DNA from: Ectobius pallidus
Taxonomy: Eukaryota > Arthropoda > Insecta > Blattodea > Ectobiidae
NCBI GenBank assembly: GCA_964059195.1
Contig: CAXKWD010000006.1
Location: 11,958,530-12,022,529 of the forward strand
DNA length: 64,000 nucleotides
Direction of reading: 5' to 3'
Made by a program: the position numbers and the translations under genes. A model generated the notes under the pieces. That model ran no database searches. It saw only the letters and a program-made list of their open reading frames with translations, and had not been told where the DNA came from. Each line of letters opens with the position of its first letter. Position 1 is the stretch's first letter. This document shows, piece after piece, positions 10,070 to 20,416 of this stretch.

Positions 10070-10766
10070 CAGTGGCAGCTCGTGTATTGGCACTGTGGAA
10101 CTGCAGCACCCTCTATTTCGACCTGATAATATTGGTAACACATTGAGTCCTTTTTACTTTAATTCTTTCTTTATACTTATACAATAAGCAATCCTTAAGC
10201 TTGATGCCAGTAGTCATCCCCCTGCTTCTTAAAAAGAGGAAATAAATTTTATTGTTATGCGCATGCCCAAGTAGGAAGCTGCATGCCGCGGCTGTGAGGG
10301 AGAGAGAGCACTGTTGCTTCCACAATGCCGACCACGATGTATTGGTGTTTTTTTTCCCTCCGCATTTGTTGCGCTTAAAAACCATGTACCATATTCTTGA
10401 ATGTGATAAATTGTAGAATTAGATTATTATCTTGTTTCCAACTATTCTATTTGATTCATATTTTTCAGTTCCTTTATTTAACAGAAAACTTTAACTGTGG
10501 CAGATTGAGGAGAAAATTATTTATATTTTCATGGAAAATAAAACAAAAATGCATTTCATTTTTAAACGAATAGATCAAGCTTGAACTGTAACAATTTATA
10601 TTAAAGTAAGTAAACAATTTTGATTTTATTCTTTTAGGGTTTTATCAAATTTCTCAATAAGTTTTATTTTTAATATATCCATTTTTCCTTTTACACAATT
10701 TTAAAACAAAGGCTAAATATTTTCTGGAGCAGCACCCCCATTAATTTTAGCTATGAGCCGCCACTG
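10070..10766. mobile_element. hAT-like TIR element
   Basis: Left end CAGTGGCAGCTCGTG and right end TATGAGCCGCCACTG form an imperfect inverted repeat of the CAGTGGC type. I could not find a matching 8-bp duplication, so age or loss of one boundary is likely. It has no recognisable protein. Confidence 0.5.
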
Positions 10767-11346
10767 CTTACTGGTCATAGCCAAAGCCACAGCAGTTCAA
10801 AGGTTAAAGATTTAGGTAATGCTGCAATGAAATCTGTGACTGTAAGGGAGCATTCACACCAAAGTAGTGTAGTATACGAGTCGCAATACTTGGATTCAGG
10901 TTATGCGCTACTTATTTTAAATCCCAAATAAACAAGTTCAAGTCTTCACATTGAAGTAGCGAGGCAGTAGTGCAGCTCGCAGAGTGCGACATTCATTTCT
11001 TGAGATAGATCTGGACTTATTTCATGCGACACTACTCAGGATGACACATGCGTACAGTTGCCTTTTCAGCTGTTTTCTGATTGTTAAGAAAATTGAACAC
11101 ATATTAAGGCAAATGTGTCTTAAAAACTGCTGAAAAGAGAGCTATTAGCATATAGTTTGTACATGCGTAGACTATACAATATGGCAATTGAAACTAATAG
11201 GAAAAAAGCCTGGATTAAAATTGCTGAAACTATATTAGGTAACTTCAAAATTAGTCATATTGGTCCTGAATTCCACTGTCTTCTAGTTTAAAATACAATG
11301 ATATAAAATTTTTTATTACTCACAGTGAATAGTTAAAAAGTATGTA

Positions 11347-11387
11347 GCATTACGTTTCGGGCCTTTCCTCGACCCTTCCTCAGATGC
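11347..11387 (-). ncRNA. hammerhead ribozyme motif, left arm
   Basis: Minus strand: stem I GCAT, core CTGAGGA (fits CUGANGA), stem II GGGTC/GGCCC (five pairs including one G-U), GAAA, short palindromic stem III ACGT, triplet GTA, stem I return ATGC. All invariant core positions are present. The very short stem III suggests activity only as a dimer, as reported for this ribozyme class. Confidence 0.7.
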
Positions 11388-12015
11388 CTCCAGAATCATA
11401 CTGATCACAAAACGAGGAATCTTCCACGCCCCCTGTTGTTTGGTGACTATTTCCCATAAACGTCGTGCACCGAGCATACCTATCGATCCATTCATTTGGT
11501 AATCCAAAGTCCACCGTCCTTACAACCTCCTTGGATGGTGGAGGAAAAATAATGTTCGTTTTATCCCCACTAAGTCTCTTAATTACTCCCATCCACACTT
11601 CACTTATATCACGAAAGGGACATCAAGAATGGAAAATTCACAACAGGTTTGAGCCAACACATCGTTCAGGAAAAACACCGAGTTGGAGAGGTTAGTGTAG
11701 TGAAAGTGGTATTTGACAAGGTTAAAAGAAAAGTGTCTGAGGCGGTAAAGATTATTGAAAACCAGGAAATGTCAATGAATCGATATGAAGGAGATATAAG
11801 TGAAGTGTGGATGGGAGTAATTAAGAGACTTAGTGGGGATAAAACGAACATTATTTTTCCTCCACCATCCAAGGAGGTTGTAAGGACGGTGGACTTTGGA
11901 TTACCAAATGAATGGATCGATAGGTATGCTCGGTGCACGACGTTTATGGGAAATAGTCACCAAACAACAGGGGGCGTGGAAGATTCCTCGTTTTGTGATC
12001 AGTATGATTCTGGAG

Positions 12016-12056
12016 GCATCTGAGGAAGGGTCGAGGAAAGGCCCGAAACGTAATGC
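12016..12056 (+). ncRNA. hammerhead ribozyme motif, right arm
   Basis: Plus strand copy: GCAT at 12016-12019, core CTGAGGA at 12020-12026, stem II GGGTC...GGCCC, GAAA, ACGTA, then ATGC at 12053-12056. This is the best-conserved hammerhead-like motif in the window. Confidence 0.7.
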
Positions 12057-12530
12057 TACATACTTTTTAACTATTCACTGTGAGTAATAAAAAATTTTAT
12101 ATCATTGTATTTTATATTAGGTAAATTACATTATTTTAAATGGGTTTCTCAATTGTTCAAGTGAAAAAATATAATTTACATTAAACTGCAGGTTGCATAT
12201 ATGCTACTTCAGTGTGAATGCAAAACTGTGAACCATGCAACTCGATATGCAGCCTGCATCCAGGTAGTGTGATTCGCATTCTATGCTACTTCGGTGTGAA
12301 TGCTCACTTAGAATTCTGATATATGTATTAAGGTAGAAGGAAAGACAGACCCAGTTCAAAAACAGTATTCTGAAAATTCCATGCTTTGAACAAAAACAGG
12401 TAGCAATATCTCCCTTCTAGAAAGGCTGGTAACTGTTCACCTACTAACTGAACTAGTTAAATATTATATTAACACTTAATGCTTCACTTACGTCGCTGTT
12501 TATGAGCAGGACATGTTTCGGGATTCTTAT

Positions 12531-12567
12531 CATAACATTGCTGCTGTTTAACAGCAGCAATGTTATG
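12531..12567. repeat. 37-bp palindrome
   Basis: Reads CATAACATTGCTGCTG, centre, then its inverse CAGCAGCAATGTTATG. It sits exactly at the inner end of the left arm of the 12446-12784 repeat and would form a tight hairpin. Confidence 0.8.
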
Positions 12568-12682
12568 AATTTTGAAATACCGCCGGTGGATGACGTCATC
12601 AAGCTTACAGCCAAGAGAAGAGAGGGCAGCACTGGACAAACCATAAAGACCACTAACCATGATCGCCAATTGCCAGTTGACC

Positions 12683-12724
12683 AGCAGCCGAAGATGGGAT
12701 AAGAATCCCGAAACATGTCCTGCT
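12683..12724 (+). ncRNA. hammerhead ribozyme-like motif
   Basis: Order: stem I AGCAG, core CCGAAGA, stem II GGGAT/ATCCC with loop AAGA, GAAA, palindromic stem III ACATGT, triplet GTC, stem I return CTGCT. The second core base is C instead of the required U, as in the 4.1-kb copies, so it is probably weak or inactive. Confidence 0.5.
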
Positions 12725-12970
12725 CATAAACAGCGACGTAAGTGAAGCATTAAGTGTTAATATAATATTTAACTAGTTCAGTTATTCATGTGCTCCACTG
12801 TGTATATTACTTCATTTTAATTATTATGTTCACCTACTCTCGGGCTCTTCCATGCACTACAAGACTTGTTATTTTAAATGTGTTGGGTTTCTCATAATAC
12901 TTTGTAAATGAAAGATAAGTGTATGTTATTGTGGGAAATATGTTTGTGATTAAATTGAATGGATGCACAC

Positions 12971-14500
12971 TATTAATAAAATCAGGTAAACTGATGTAAT
13001 AAAGTGCCAGAATGGTTTTGTTTAATCTCTATATATATAAAAGGCTTTGTCCTGACTGACTGAATGAATGACTGACTGAATGACAGGAATCAACGTACAG
13101 CCTAAACTATAACAGGTAGAGACTTGGAATTTTGACAGTACCTTCGCTTCATAATGTAGGTGCTCACTAAGAAAGGATTTTGAAAAATTCTGATTCTAAA
13201 TGCCAAAAATTAAATGTTTTTGAAAATACTTAATCCCTTTTTACATAGAATTATCAAAACAAATTCACAGAACGTATTGTTACCAGTGGTATCAGGTGGG
13301 CTTGGATTAAATTAAATGGATGTTTGACAAATTAGAGAAGGTATCATTATAATTCATATTATCTATATTAATAAAAGGAATTCTCCTCGATGTCCAGTGA
13401 AATCTACTGAACGCAGAGATCTGAAATTTTAAACATAGGTGTGCTGAAGGGTCGGAAAATGCACCTCGAAGCCGGAATTTTAATTTTAGTTTTCGTTCGT
13501 GAGTTATGAGTGAAAAACTGGCAAAAAACGTGCATTTTTTGCGTTTTCAAAACATAAGTTTTCTGTTATACATTTCAATGTCAAATCAATTACAGTTGGC
13601 TTTGGCTATTTTTGTCAAACCTTGAAAACAAAACTTTCGCGATCGCTTGAATGTTGTAAGCCCTAAATATGGTCAAACGTTATTTTATTTGGACGAATCT
13701 CACTATACAGAGGTTTTCTTGGCCAAGAAACTCGAATCTGAGGTCGCTTTTACCAGTCGATGCTATCTGATCGTGGTATGTAGTCCATGCGATTTAGGTG
13801 TTAATAAATGTAATGATTTAACTATTATGCTCTTAATTTTTAATTCTTGAAATAATTATCGCGGGCGAAGCCACGGGCACATGCTAGTCAGTTATAATTG
13901 CAGTTATAGGCACAAAATGAAGTATTTTTTTAATCAATTTGTGAGTTAAGCTCCAGATTAATTCCTTAAGGAGGACTTACAGAAGAGCAAAGATCTAGTT
14001 TTGTTTATCAGATTAACATCTTCTAGCATCAGCAGAACTATGCAGATTTGTGATATCTTGACAATTGGACACTCACATAAAAATAAATAAAAAATATCAA
14101 ATTGACCGGCTACAGGATTTGAACCAGGGACCTCTGGATTGCGAGTCAAAGACGTTACCATCTCTATCACCTTCCTCAGTTTAACAGTCTAGTTGATAAG
14201 CATATGTGAAATAATAGTGTTATTTGTCATATGACAATATGTTGTCATGATAACTGATTTGCTTTTGATAAATTCTTTTAAATATATGACCATAAAATAG
14301 GCACTAAATTTGGCTTGACTCTGCTACTGGTCAACCGATTTTGTCCAGTATCAATACGCTTCTTCCCATGGACGTTATACATGTGTTTCATGAAAATCCG
14401 ATAAAGCGTATTTGAGTTAGAAACGCGTACAGACAGACAGATGGCATACATTTTCCGTCCCCCACACAATCTCATAAAGTACCATTCTGGCACTTATTTG
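12971..14500 (+). repeat. interspersed repeat family A, copy 2, interrupted by a Helitron
   Basis: Starts AAATCAGGTAAACTGATG then AAAGTGCCAGAATG like copy 1 and ends CATTCTGGCACTT at about 14493. A minus-strand tRNA-like segment (about 14100-14180, TTTGAACCAGGGACC) matches the one in copy 1. Copy 1 preserves the uninterrupted sequence around the Helitron insertion (GTTTAATCAGTTATAATT at about 5525). Confidence 0.7.
13026..13887 (+). mobile_element. Helitron (non-autonomous)
   Basis: Begins 5'-TC (TCTCTATATATATAAAAGG) and ends in CTAG (GGGCACATGCTAG) with a GC-rich inverted stretch just before (GCGGGCGAAGCCACGGGC). It lies between A (13025) and T (13888), the Helitron rule. Removing it restores GTTTAATCAGTTATAATT, the intact sequence seen in family A copy 1, which proves both boundaries. 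A second Helitron-like 5' end (ATCTATATTAATAAAAGG) at about 13369 suggests a composite of two elements. A 67-codon open frame (13647-13850) has a similar counterpart at 40482-40670, but no Rep/helicase motifs are present. Confidence 0.85.
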
Positions 14501-15737
14501 GTTTTAACTGGGATTTTCACAACCCAGGATTTTCTTCCCATCTCTTCCCCATTAGTTGAGAGTTTTCTTGTTTTATAATTTCCATCTAATTCATGAATTT
14601 CAGGGAAATACAGGTGCTGAACGGTGATAAAAGTGCATTTGTGTGCATTTCATTTACTGACTGCTATATTCATAGACACATGTTTGTGCATAGAATTAGC
14701 ATAGTGTAAAATATGGTAGAAGACACGAAGTTGCATTTCTTGAGCATTTAGTTTTCTGTATATATGTGTGTGATGTATTGTATGTTGATAAAACTGTAAT
14801 TTATGTTTTGAATATTTAATATAATACATGTAATAGGATATAAAAATAATTATTTTTGTAAGTATTCCTTAGGCTGGTTCATGTAATTTGTCTTACAAAT
14901 GTTATCTTATGTTTGGGTAAATGCGATCATTCAGTTAAGAAAACTTGATGAAATATTTTCGTCCATAAGTAATTCTGTTTTCTTAAAGTAAATGCTATTA
15001 CCATAGGTAATCCCATGAGAGTTGACGAGTTTATCGATAGATTCGCGACTGCGCAGCAGGAGCAAATTTATCTGATGAAACTCAACTCGAGTTGGATTTA
15101 TTAAGATTATTCCATGAATAAAAATGTAACGGATTATACAAATAATAATTGCTTTCGTGCTTTGTTGTATAAAAACAAAACTAACAGCTGCCAGATCACC
15201 GCATACTGCAAATCAACCATCCATTAATTGATTCGAGTTACCATGCTGTGACCAGTGCTACCAATGGTGCATATAAGACATAGTTAACTTCATTTAGATA
15301 AGCTAACAGCATAACAGAATAAAAGCACACGAACTGGCTTGCACCGAATCAAAATTGTGTTTTTAATCAATGTGCATTTCTATTATTTCAATTTCCAAAC
15401 AAGTTATGTTGTATAAAATAATCTGTTTTCATGCTGCAAAATGGCAGCATGTGACGTTTTAATCACTGCACACTGATGCTTATGTGTCCAGTAATGAGCA
15501 GATGTTTTACCCGACAAAATGGCATCCTCACGATTCCTACAAGAATATTTTAAGATAAACAGCCATGGTTGGTCTATATCCGAGGAATTGCTAAATGTTA
15601 TTGGTCAATATCAAGCACGCGGTGTATGAGTGGAATGGTCGACATGAAAGAATGAATTGAATTCTGTTCTATTAATGAAATATTTACCACTGCATAAATA
15701 ATTAACGTAATTTTCATGTATTAAATATATTATTTAT
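14501..15737. other. unassigned stretch
   Basis: No domain, no clear terminal repeat. Short inverted words such as GAGTTGACGAG and AACTCAACTCG near 15020-15105 hint at a degraded small element, but I cannot delimit it. Confidence 0.4.
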
Positions 15738-16016
15738 CTGTGCCACAGTTGGTTGAGGCACTGCACTATGGACCGGAAGGTCATAGGCTCAATCCCTGAT
15801 GTCATTGAAATTTTTCAGTTGGCCTAACCCTTCTGGTGTTACTTTTTCCCAGGGATCGACTCAGCTTTTTTCAGAAATGAGTACCAGGAGCAGTCCTGGG
15901 GGTAAAATCATCCAGTACATATGGCTCACACCTTACCACCAAATGTCTAAAAAGTGGGATCCTCAACCTCCTGAGTCCCTAAGAACCTCCACGCCCACAG
16001 CCTGTATAGTGATAAT
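15738..16016 (+). mobile_element. tRNA-derived SINE
   Basis: The head has A-box-like AGTTGGTTGAGGCACTG and a B-box-like GGCTCAATCCC. The body contains CAGTTGGCCTAACCCTTCTG and AAATGAGTACCAGGAGCAG, which also occur, reverse-complemented and better preserved, in the SINE at 32660-32906. The 123-codon open frame over it (15799-16170) is translated SINE and not a gene. Boundaries are approximate; no target duplication found. Confidence 0.7.
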
Positions 16017-16439
16017 TTTACTTTCATTCTTGGTGTTTCGTTGCAAGCAGAGAGCACTCCCACTGTGTGATTGCTGTGCAGAGTGTCTCTGCCTCCATCT
16101 TTCATCTTCCTTGGTAGATAGTTGGATTGGATGGCATTATAGTCAGCATGCTAACATCTACAGCTGTTAGTGATGTTTACTTAGATAGAAAAGCTATTTT
16201 TTTAGTTCAAATAGCTTCTCAGTTGACCTTATAAGGCAAAGTATACCACATCCCAGACGTATCTACCTCAGAAAAAGTGCTCCTGGGAATGAAACCAGAG
16301 CCATCAATAAACAGGAACATTTAAGATTGTGCCACTTGATACCTTACTTCAGTTAAACTGTCTCAGTTTCCAAATACCTTTAAGGTGCAGCTTTCAATAC
16401 ATTGTATGCTGATAAAAATTGTGCTTTTTTTTCTCTCAT

Positions 16440-16745
16440 TTTTACTTCCTCTGCCCGTACCATAGGTACTGTAGGTAGAGGAAGTATTGTTTTCGACCCC
16501 CCAAATTCGAAGTTGAGTTTTTGACATAAATACACGTTTTGAGGCCCCCTGAATCTAGTGTCTGTCTGTGTGGATGTCTGTGAACAGGCTCCAAAACAAA
16601 AAATCGTATGAAAACAAAATTTCGTATTTGGGTCAGGTATCTTCTGAATGTGAGCCGAAGATTGGCGACAAGTTTCTCTTATTTTTAAGGGGAATTTACA
16701 TGAAGAAATTTTCATTTTTCATGATTTTCTCGAAAACGGCTCTAA
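16440..16745 (+). repeat. repeat family B, left half (split by the Harbinger-like insertion)
   Basis: Contains AGAGGAAGTATTGTTTTCG, then GAGGCCCCCTGAATCTAG, then CTCGAAAACGGCTCTAA. It continues after the insertion at 25142 (CGATTTCCTTTAATTTTGC). A parallel uninterrupted copy at about 38842-39200 reads GGAAAAATGGCTCTTAAAGA at the same place. An inverted scrap (GTACCTATGGTACGGGCAGA) lies at about 33690. Confidence 0.6.
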
Positions 16746-17404
16746 GGCTAGGCGCATATTGGGGCGCGTTTGACACGTGTGACATGACATGATGGGAGCG
16801 GCATGACCCGTTCGCGCCAAACGCGTCTCGTTGGGGAACGCATATTGCAACACAGTTCTCTCGCCCAGCTGATCCGTGTAATGCTCTTTGCGCTGACGAC
16901 TGTCAGCTGTTTGTGGTTGTAGTCAATCCCATGAGATATATTGCTATGTTGACGCCAGGGCCGTAGCAAGGTCCTTCTTCGCTCTTGGCCAGTTTGACAA
17001 ATCTGCGCCCTGAACAATTTTTTTTAAATTAAACAATTTTTTAAATTTCTGTAAGATTGTTTATTATTTCAATATAAAAACACTGTTATTATCAAAGAAA
17101 ACCTAAACCTCAATTAGAAACTAAGTGATGGACTTTCAAGGTACTAAAACCTTATTTTCAGACGATTGAACTACTTAAAATAGAATTAAATAATAAAATC
17201 TAGTATCAAAAGTAAATTGCATAATAGGCCTGAGGCCTACTAAAATTTTTACCACATTAGTAGGTAAAAGTATTTTTTTTCGAATAGTTTAACTACTTTC
17301 ATCTGAATAATACCGTACATTTTAATTTTTATTGTTATATCTTTCCATACTGTTCATGATGTATGTTATCATTAGGGCCCGGATTTTTGTGTACCGGTAA
17401 AAAC

Positions 17405-17967
17405 TGAGGGTTCAATTGTGCCACTATAGCAAATCCCAAAAGAATTGGAAGTATATGGCCATAAAATTGTATAATTTTCTGCCAACTAGTCTAAAGCTCA
17501 AAGGTATTAACAAGTATAAAAACAAACTAAAGGAAATACTTATAGCTGAATGCCTATATGATGTAGACAGTTTCTTTTCAATAAATTTTGACCAATATAT
17601 TACATAAGTAATACTGACTCTATTGCAGTTAGTTCACTCAAAGTAACCATAATTGTAAACGGGTATTTTGTATAAATTGTATATAATAATTGATGACATG
17701 TGATTATTTGTTTTTAAACATTGACCAATGTATTACATGAGTAATATTATTTATACTGAAAACACTTTTATTATGTATTCATATTAGTATACACTGCATA
17801 AAGTTAAAATTTTATTGATCATGTGTATATTTGTGTAGAAATAGTAGTTTAATTAATGTACAATTTGTAAATTCATGTGTGATTATTATCTTATATGTTG
17901 ACGAAGTTAATGCTTGTTATTGTAACAGCCAAATAATGAATAAAAATCTTGAATCTTGAATCTTGAA
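17405..17967 (+). pseudogene. LINE 3' end fragment (CR1/Jockey group)
   Basis: The last 60-odd codons of an RT ORF are open here (17416-17607): YMAIKLYNFLPTSLKLKG then NKLKEILIAECLYDVDSFF. This matches the C-terminal signature (KLYNKLP...FK..L...L...C.YS.DEF) of the LINEs at 25633-27282 and 61803-62260. A 3' untranslated region follows and ends in a CTTGAAT heptamer repeated three times (about 17946-17967). Severely 5'-truncated; no function retained. Confidence 0.75.
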
Positions 17968-19038
17968 TATCAAAGTGCGAAATATGTACATAAAAATGTA
18001 GTTAATATCAGGGAAATACGTAACAAAATATGTAATAATTACAAAATATGTAGTTTAAATTTAATATTTTTAACGCATTAAATATACGAAAATGTTCATT
18101 CGAGCTTCTACATGCTACCTCTAATTCTGACAGTGAGTGCAACTTATATGATGTACCAAATTATAGCCTAGTAAAAATGCTTTAGGTACTTAAGTTTGTG
18201 GAGAAATATGTATTGTAGCAAAGTCTTTTGTCCTCGTACCCTGAAAACTCACTTTTTGAACCCGATTGCCCCATTTGAGTTAAGAGTATATTTTTAAAAG
18301 ACACATGAATTTTATTATTTGTATGGAATGCACTATACCAGATGCAACTGGAGCTATTTATAACAAGTCCACTTCATACACAAATTGATGCAGCATCTTC
18401 CTAGAAAACTCATTTGTATCGTGCAAATAACGGTATTTTTGCTTACCTGAAATCTGACTGTAACCCTTCCTAATTAAATGGTTTCAATTTGTAGTACAAA
18501 GACCAGCATACCTGGCTAGCCCAAGTTCTGAGAAACGATAAGTGCTAATGTACCACCAGAACCACCGTATTTTGCATTTGTGTTGGAATTCACAAAGTTA
18601 GAAAAATTTATCCCTCCCTTTGGCTACTGAAATGTTTTCTTTGTAGAAGAAAATTAGCTAATTATTTTATTAGTTACTGAAAAATAAAACAAAACTTAAT
18701 ATAATCTTATTTTTTATGATTTCCTAGATTTTATGTACACAAAAGTGTCAAGATGGCGTCTAGTGTTATTCGGTGTTAATAACGCGGGGAAAGAAACTCT
18801 GTTCACATGTGCAAAAGTGATCTGATCAGTATTAAGTGTTAAGTAAGAGGAAGTTTAGTCGCTATTGTAAACGGTCAAATGTTAGCAGCGTTGTATCTAA
18901 CAGACAGGTAAACTATAAGGATAAAACAAAAGTGTCAGTTTCGACAGTGATTGAGGTTACGGTAGTGTAACGGACTTGCTGTGAGGAAGCACGGACCAGC
19001 ACGCCATACTACGGGAAATCTGAGAACTACATCCCAGG

Positions 19039-20379
19039 ATGCCTGCCGGCAAGGAAAACAAAGGTGCTCTCTATGAGCAAGATTGCGAACTAAATGAAAC
19101 TGAACGTGCGGAAATATGCAATATATGTGAAAAAGAAGTGCTGGATGAGAACGCAATTAAGTGTAATGGTCAATGTAAGGAGGTATTTCACATCAAATGC
19201 ACAAAAATAACAGCAAGTGACGTGCAAGCTATAAGAAGACCATCATCGTGCCTGCTATGGCTATGTAAACATTGTAGAATAAAGAGAGAGGACACGAATG
19301 AAGTCATAGAAGGTATGAAAGCATTGATAAATGCAATGGGAATCAAGCTACAGGCGCTGGAAAGTGATATAAGAAAGGCAGTAGCTGAGGAGATAGCGAG
19401 AGTACTGAGACCAGGGAAAGTAGTAGGGAAAAATAAACAAGTCGATGAAGCCAATAAAATAGAAATCATAGAGGTGCAACAGGAAATAAACAAACCCCAG
19501 GAGGAGATGTTAAATAAAGAGAAGGCAACTACTGCACAGGAGGCAAACAATAAAATAGCAAACATAGAAATGCTTCAGGTGAAAAACAAACCACAGGTGT
19601 TGTTCAGCAAAGAAAAGGAAACTACGGCAAGAGCAGATGTCATAATACATGCTGAAAGAACGAAAAATTCTCACAGTTCGAAAAAGGAAAATGACAAGGA
19701 AAAGAGCACAGAAGAAGAACAAGCATCAAAAGACTTGCAAAGTCGATATGAGCAAGAGTCAAGGAAACACCGATTTGACACAAGAGAAAATGACGAAAAT
19801 AAAGTAGTAGGTCAACATGAGGAACAGAGATACAAGAAAAAAGAATTTGAAGACGACAGCCAAAGGGAATGGTCTGGTGATGGGGAGAGTGAATGGGTAC
19901 CGATGGTCGGCAAACGCAACACACAAAGGAACACAAACTGGGAAAGGCAACAATTAGAAACAGAAAGACAGCAAGATGGGTGGATATCAGCGTTTAGAAG
20001 ACGTAACACGCAAAGGGACACTAACTGGGAAAGGCAACAGCAACAAGAGATTGGAATAGGACGGAAAGAGGGAAATAACATACTCAAAGTGGTTGAGAGC
20101 AAAATATGGCTACATGTCTCTAGATTAACCCTAGACATGGAAGAACAACACATGGTGGAATATCTTAAGGAAAATGGCATAGAAGGCAGCATAAGCTGCC
20201 AGGAACTTGGCAATAGGGAAGCAGACAAAGCATTCAAAATTGGAGTGCCGCTAAAATATAGAGAACTTGTGTACTCAGGAGACTTTTGGCCAAGCGGTGC
20301 CAAATACCGGCCCTTTCGTGCTCCGTGGAAATACCGTGGAGGAAGACAAAGAAGAGAGGATACAAACGAATTGGAATAA
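19039..20379 (+). CDS. LINE ORF1 protein with PHD-like zinc finger
   Basis: 446 codons. Residues about 28-81 form a PHD-like zinc-binding pattern: CNICEKEVLDENAIKC, then C, then FHIKC, then LLWLCKHC, spacing C-x2-C ... C-x3-C ... H-x2-C ... C-x2-C. After this come a predicted coiled-coil/charged region (about 85-210, rich in E, K and Q), a highly basic-acidic low-complexity region with two repeats of NTQR(N/D)TNWERQQ (about 293-340), and a C-terminal domain (about 350-430). The C-terminal domain includes IWLHVSRLTLDMEEQHMVEYL and is probably an RNA-binding fold. In LINEs ORF1 binds the transcript and forms the RNP. The start is the first ATG in frame after a leader containing stops. The last 113 bp overlap the ORF2 frame. 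Confidence 0.8.
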   Translation: MPAGKENKGALYEQDCELNETERAEICNICEKEVLDENAIKCNGQCKEVFHIKCTKITASDVQAIRRPSSCLLWLCKHCRIKREDTNEVIEGMKALINAMGIKLQALESDIRKAVAEEIARVLRPGKVVGKNKQVDEANKIEIIEVQQEINKPQEEMLNKEKATTAQEANNKIANIEMLQVKNKPQVLFSKEKETTARADVIIHAERTKNSHSSKKENDKEKSTEEEQASKDLQSRYEQESRKHRFDTRENDENKVVGQHEEQRYKKKEFEDDSQREWSGDGESEWVPMVGKRNTQRNTNWERQQLETERQQDGWISAFRRRNTQRDTNWERQQQQEIGIGRKEGNNILKVVESKIWLHVSRLTLDMEEQHMVEYLKENGIEGSISCQELGNREADKAFKIGVPLKYRELVYSGDFWPSGAKYRPFRAPWKYRGGRQRREDTNELE

Positions 20380-20416
20380 GGAAGGGATAAAGTCCCAAGG
20401 AGACGTGCCAGGGAAG

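Larger units (their letters stand above)
11289..12114. repeat. large palindrome, 322-bp arms, two hammerhead motifs (Penelope-like)
   Basis: The left arm (11289-11610) and right arm (11793-12114) are reverse complements over about 322 bp with essentially no differences that I could see, separated by a 182-bp spacer. Each arm carries an outward-reading hammerhead motif with a canonical core. A 124-codon open frame (11649-12023) runs from the spacer into the right arm and ends inside the ribozyme region; I recognise no domain in it. I infer two inverted copies of a Penelope-like terminal region. The high arm identity implies recent origin or ongoing gene conversion. Confidence 0.75.
10848..12305. 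mobile_element. TIR element hosting the 826-bp palindrome
   Basis: The ends are GAGCATTCACACCAAAGTAG on the left and the complement of GAGCATTCACACCGAAGTAG on the right, only one difference over 20 bp. Sub-terminal repeats of TGCAACTCGATATGC-like sequence follow. With the 11289-12114 insert removed it would be about 630 bp and has no coding capacity. No clear target duplication was found. Confidence 0.7.
12446..12784. repeat. third ribozyme-bearing inverted repeat
   Basis: Arms of about 85 bp (12446-12530 and 12699-12784; inner boundary ...CATGTTTCGGGATTCTTAT) are nearly perfect inverses. The left arm is followed directly by a separate 37-bp palindrome. Only the right arm is flanked by sequence completing a hammerhead-like fold. 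The organisation matches the repeats at 4054 and 11289, so I infer another Penelope-type terminal region. Confidence 0.65.

Noticed and set aside
10113..10385. 90-codon minus-strand frame in a hAT-like element
   Set aside because: No BED, DDE or dimerisation motif; low-complexity start.
11649..12023. 124-codon open frame inside the large palindrome
   Set aside because: Most of it is one arm of the inverted repeat and it ends in the ribozyme region; the mirror frame on the other strand is equally open. No domain seen.
13647..13850. Conserved frame shared by two Helitrons (also 40482-40670)
   Set aside because: Similarity is explained by common descent of non-autonomous Helitrons; the 40-kb copy lacks the same start and no Rep or helicase motif is present.
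15799..16170. 123-codon plus-strand frame
   Set aside because: It is mostly translated SINE sequence, shared with a non-coding copy at 32660-32906.
16380..16715. 111-codon minus-strand frame
   Set aside because: Lies in repeat family B, whose diverged copy at 38842 does not keep the frame.
19188..20303. Several long minus-strand frames opposite the LINE ORF1
   Set aside because: Antisense shadows of a lysine/glutamate-rich ORF; they translate as phenylalanine/cysteine/leucine-rich chains without domains.
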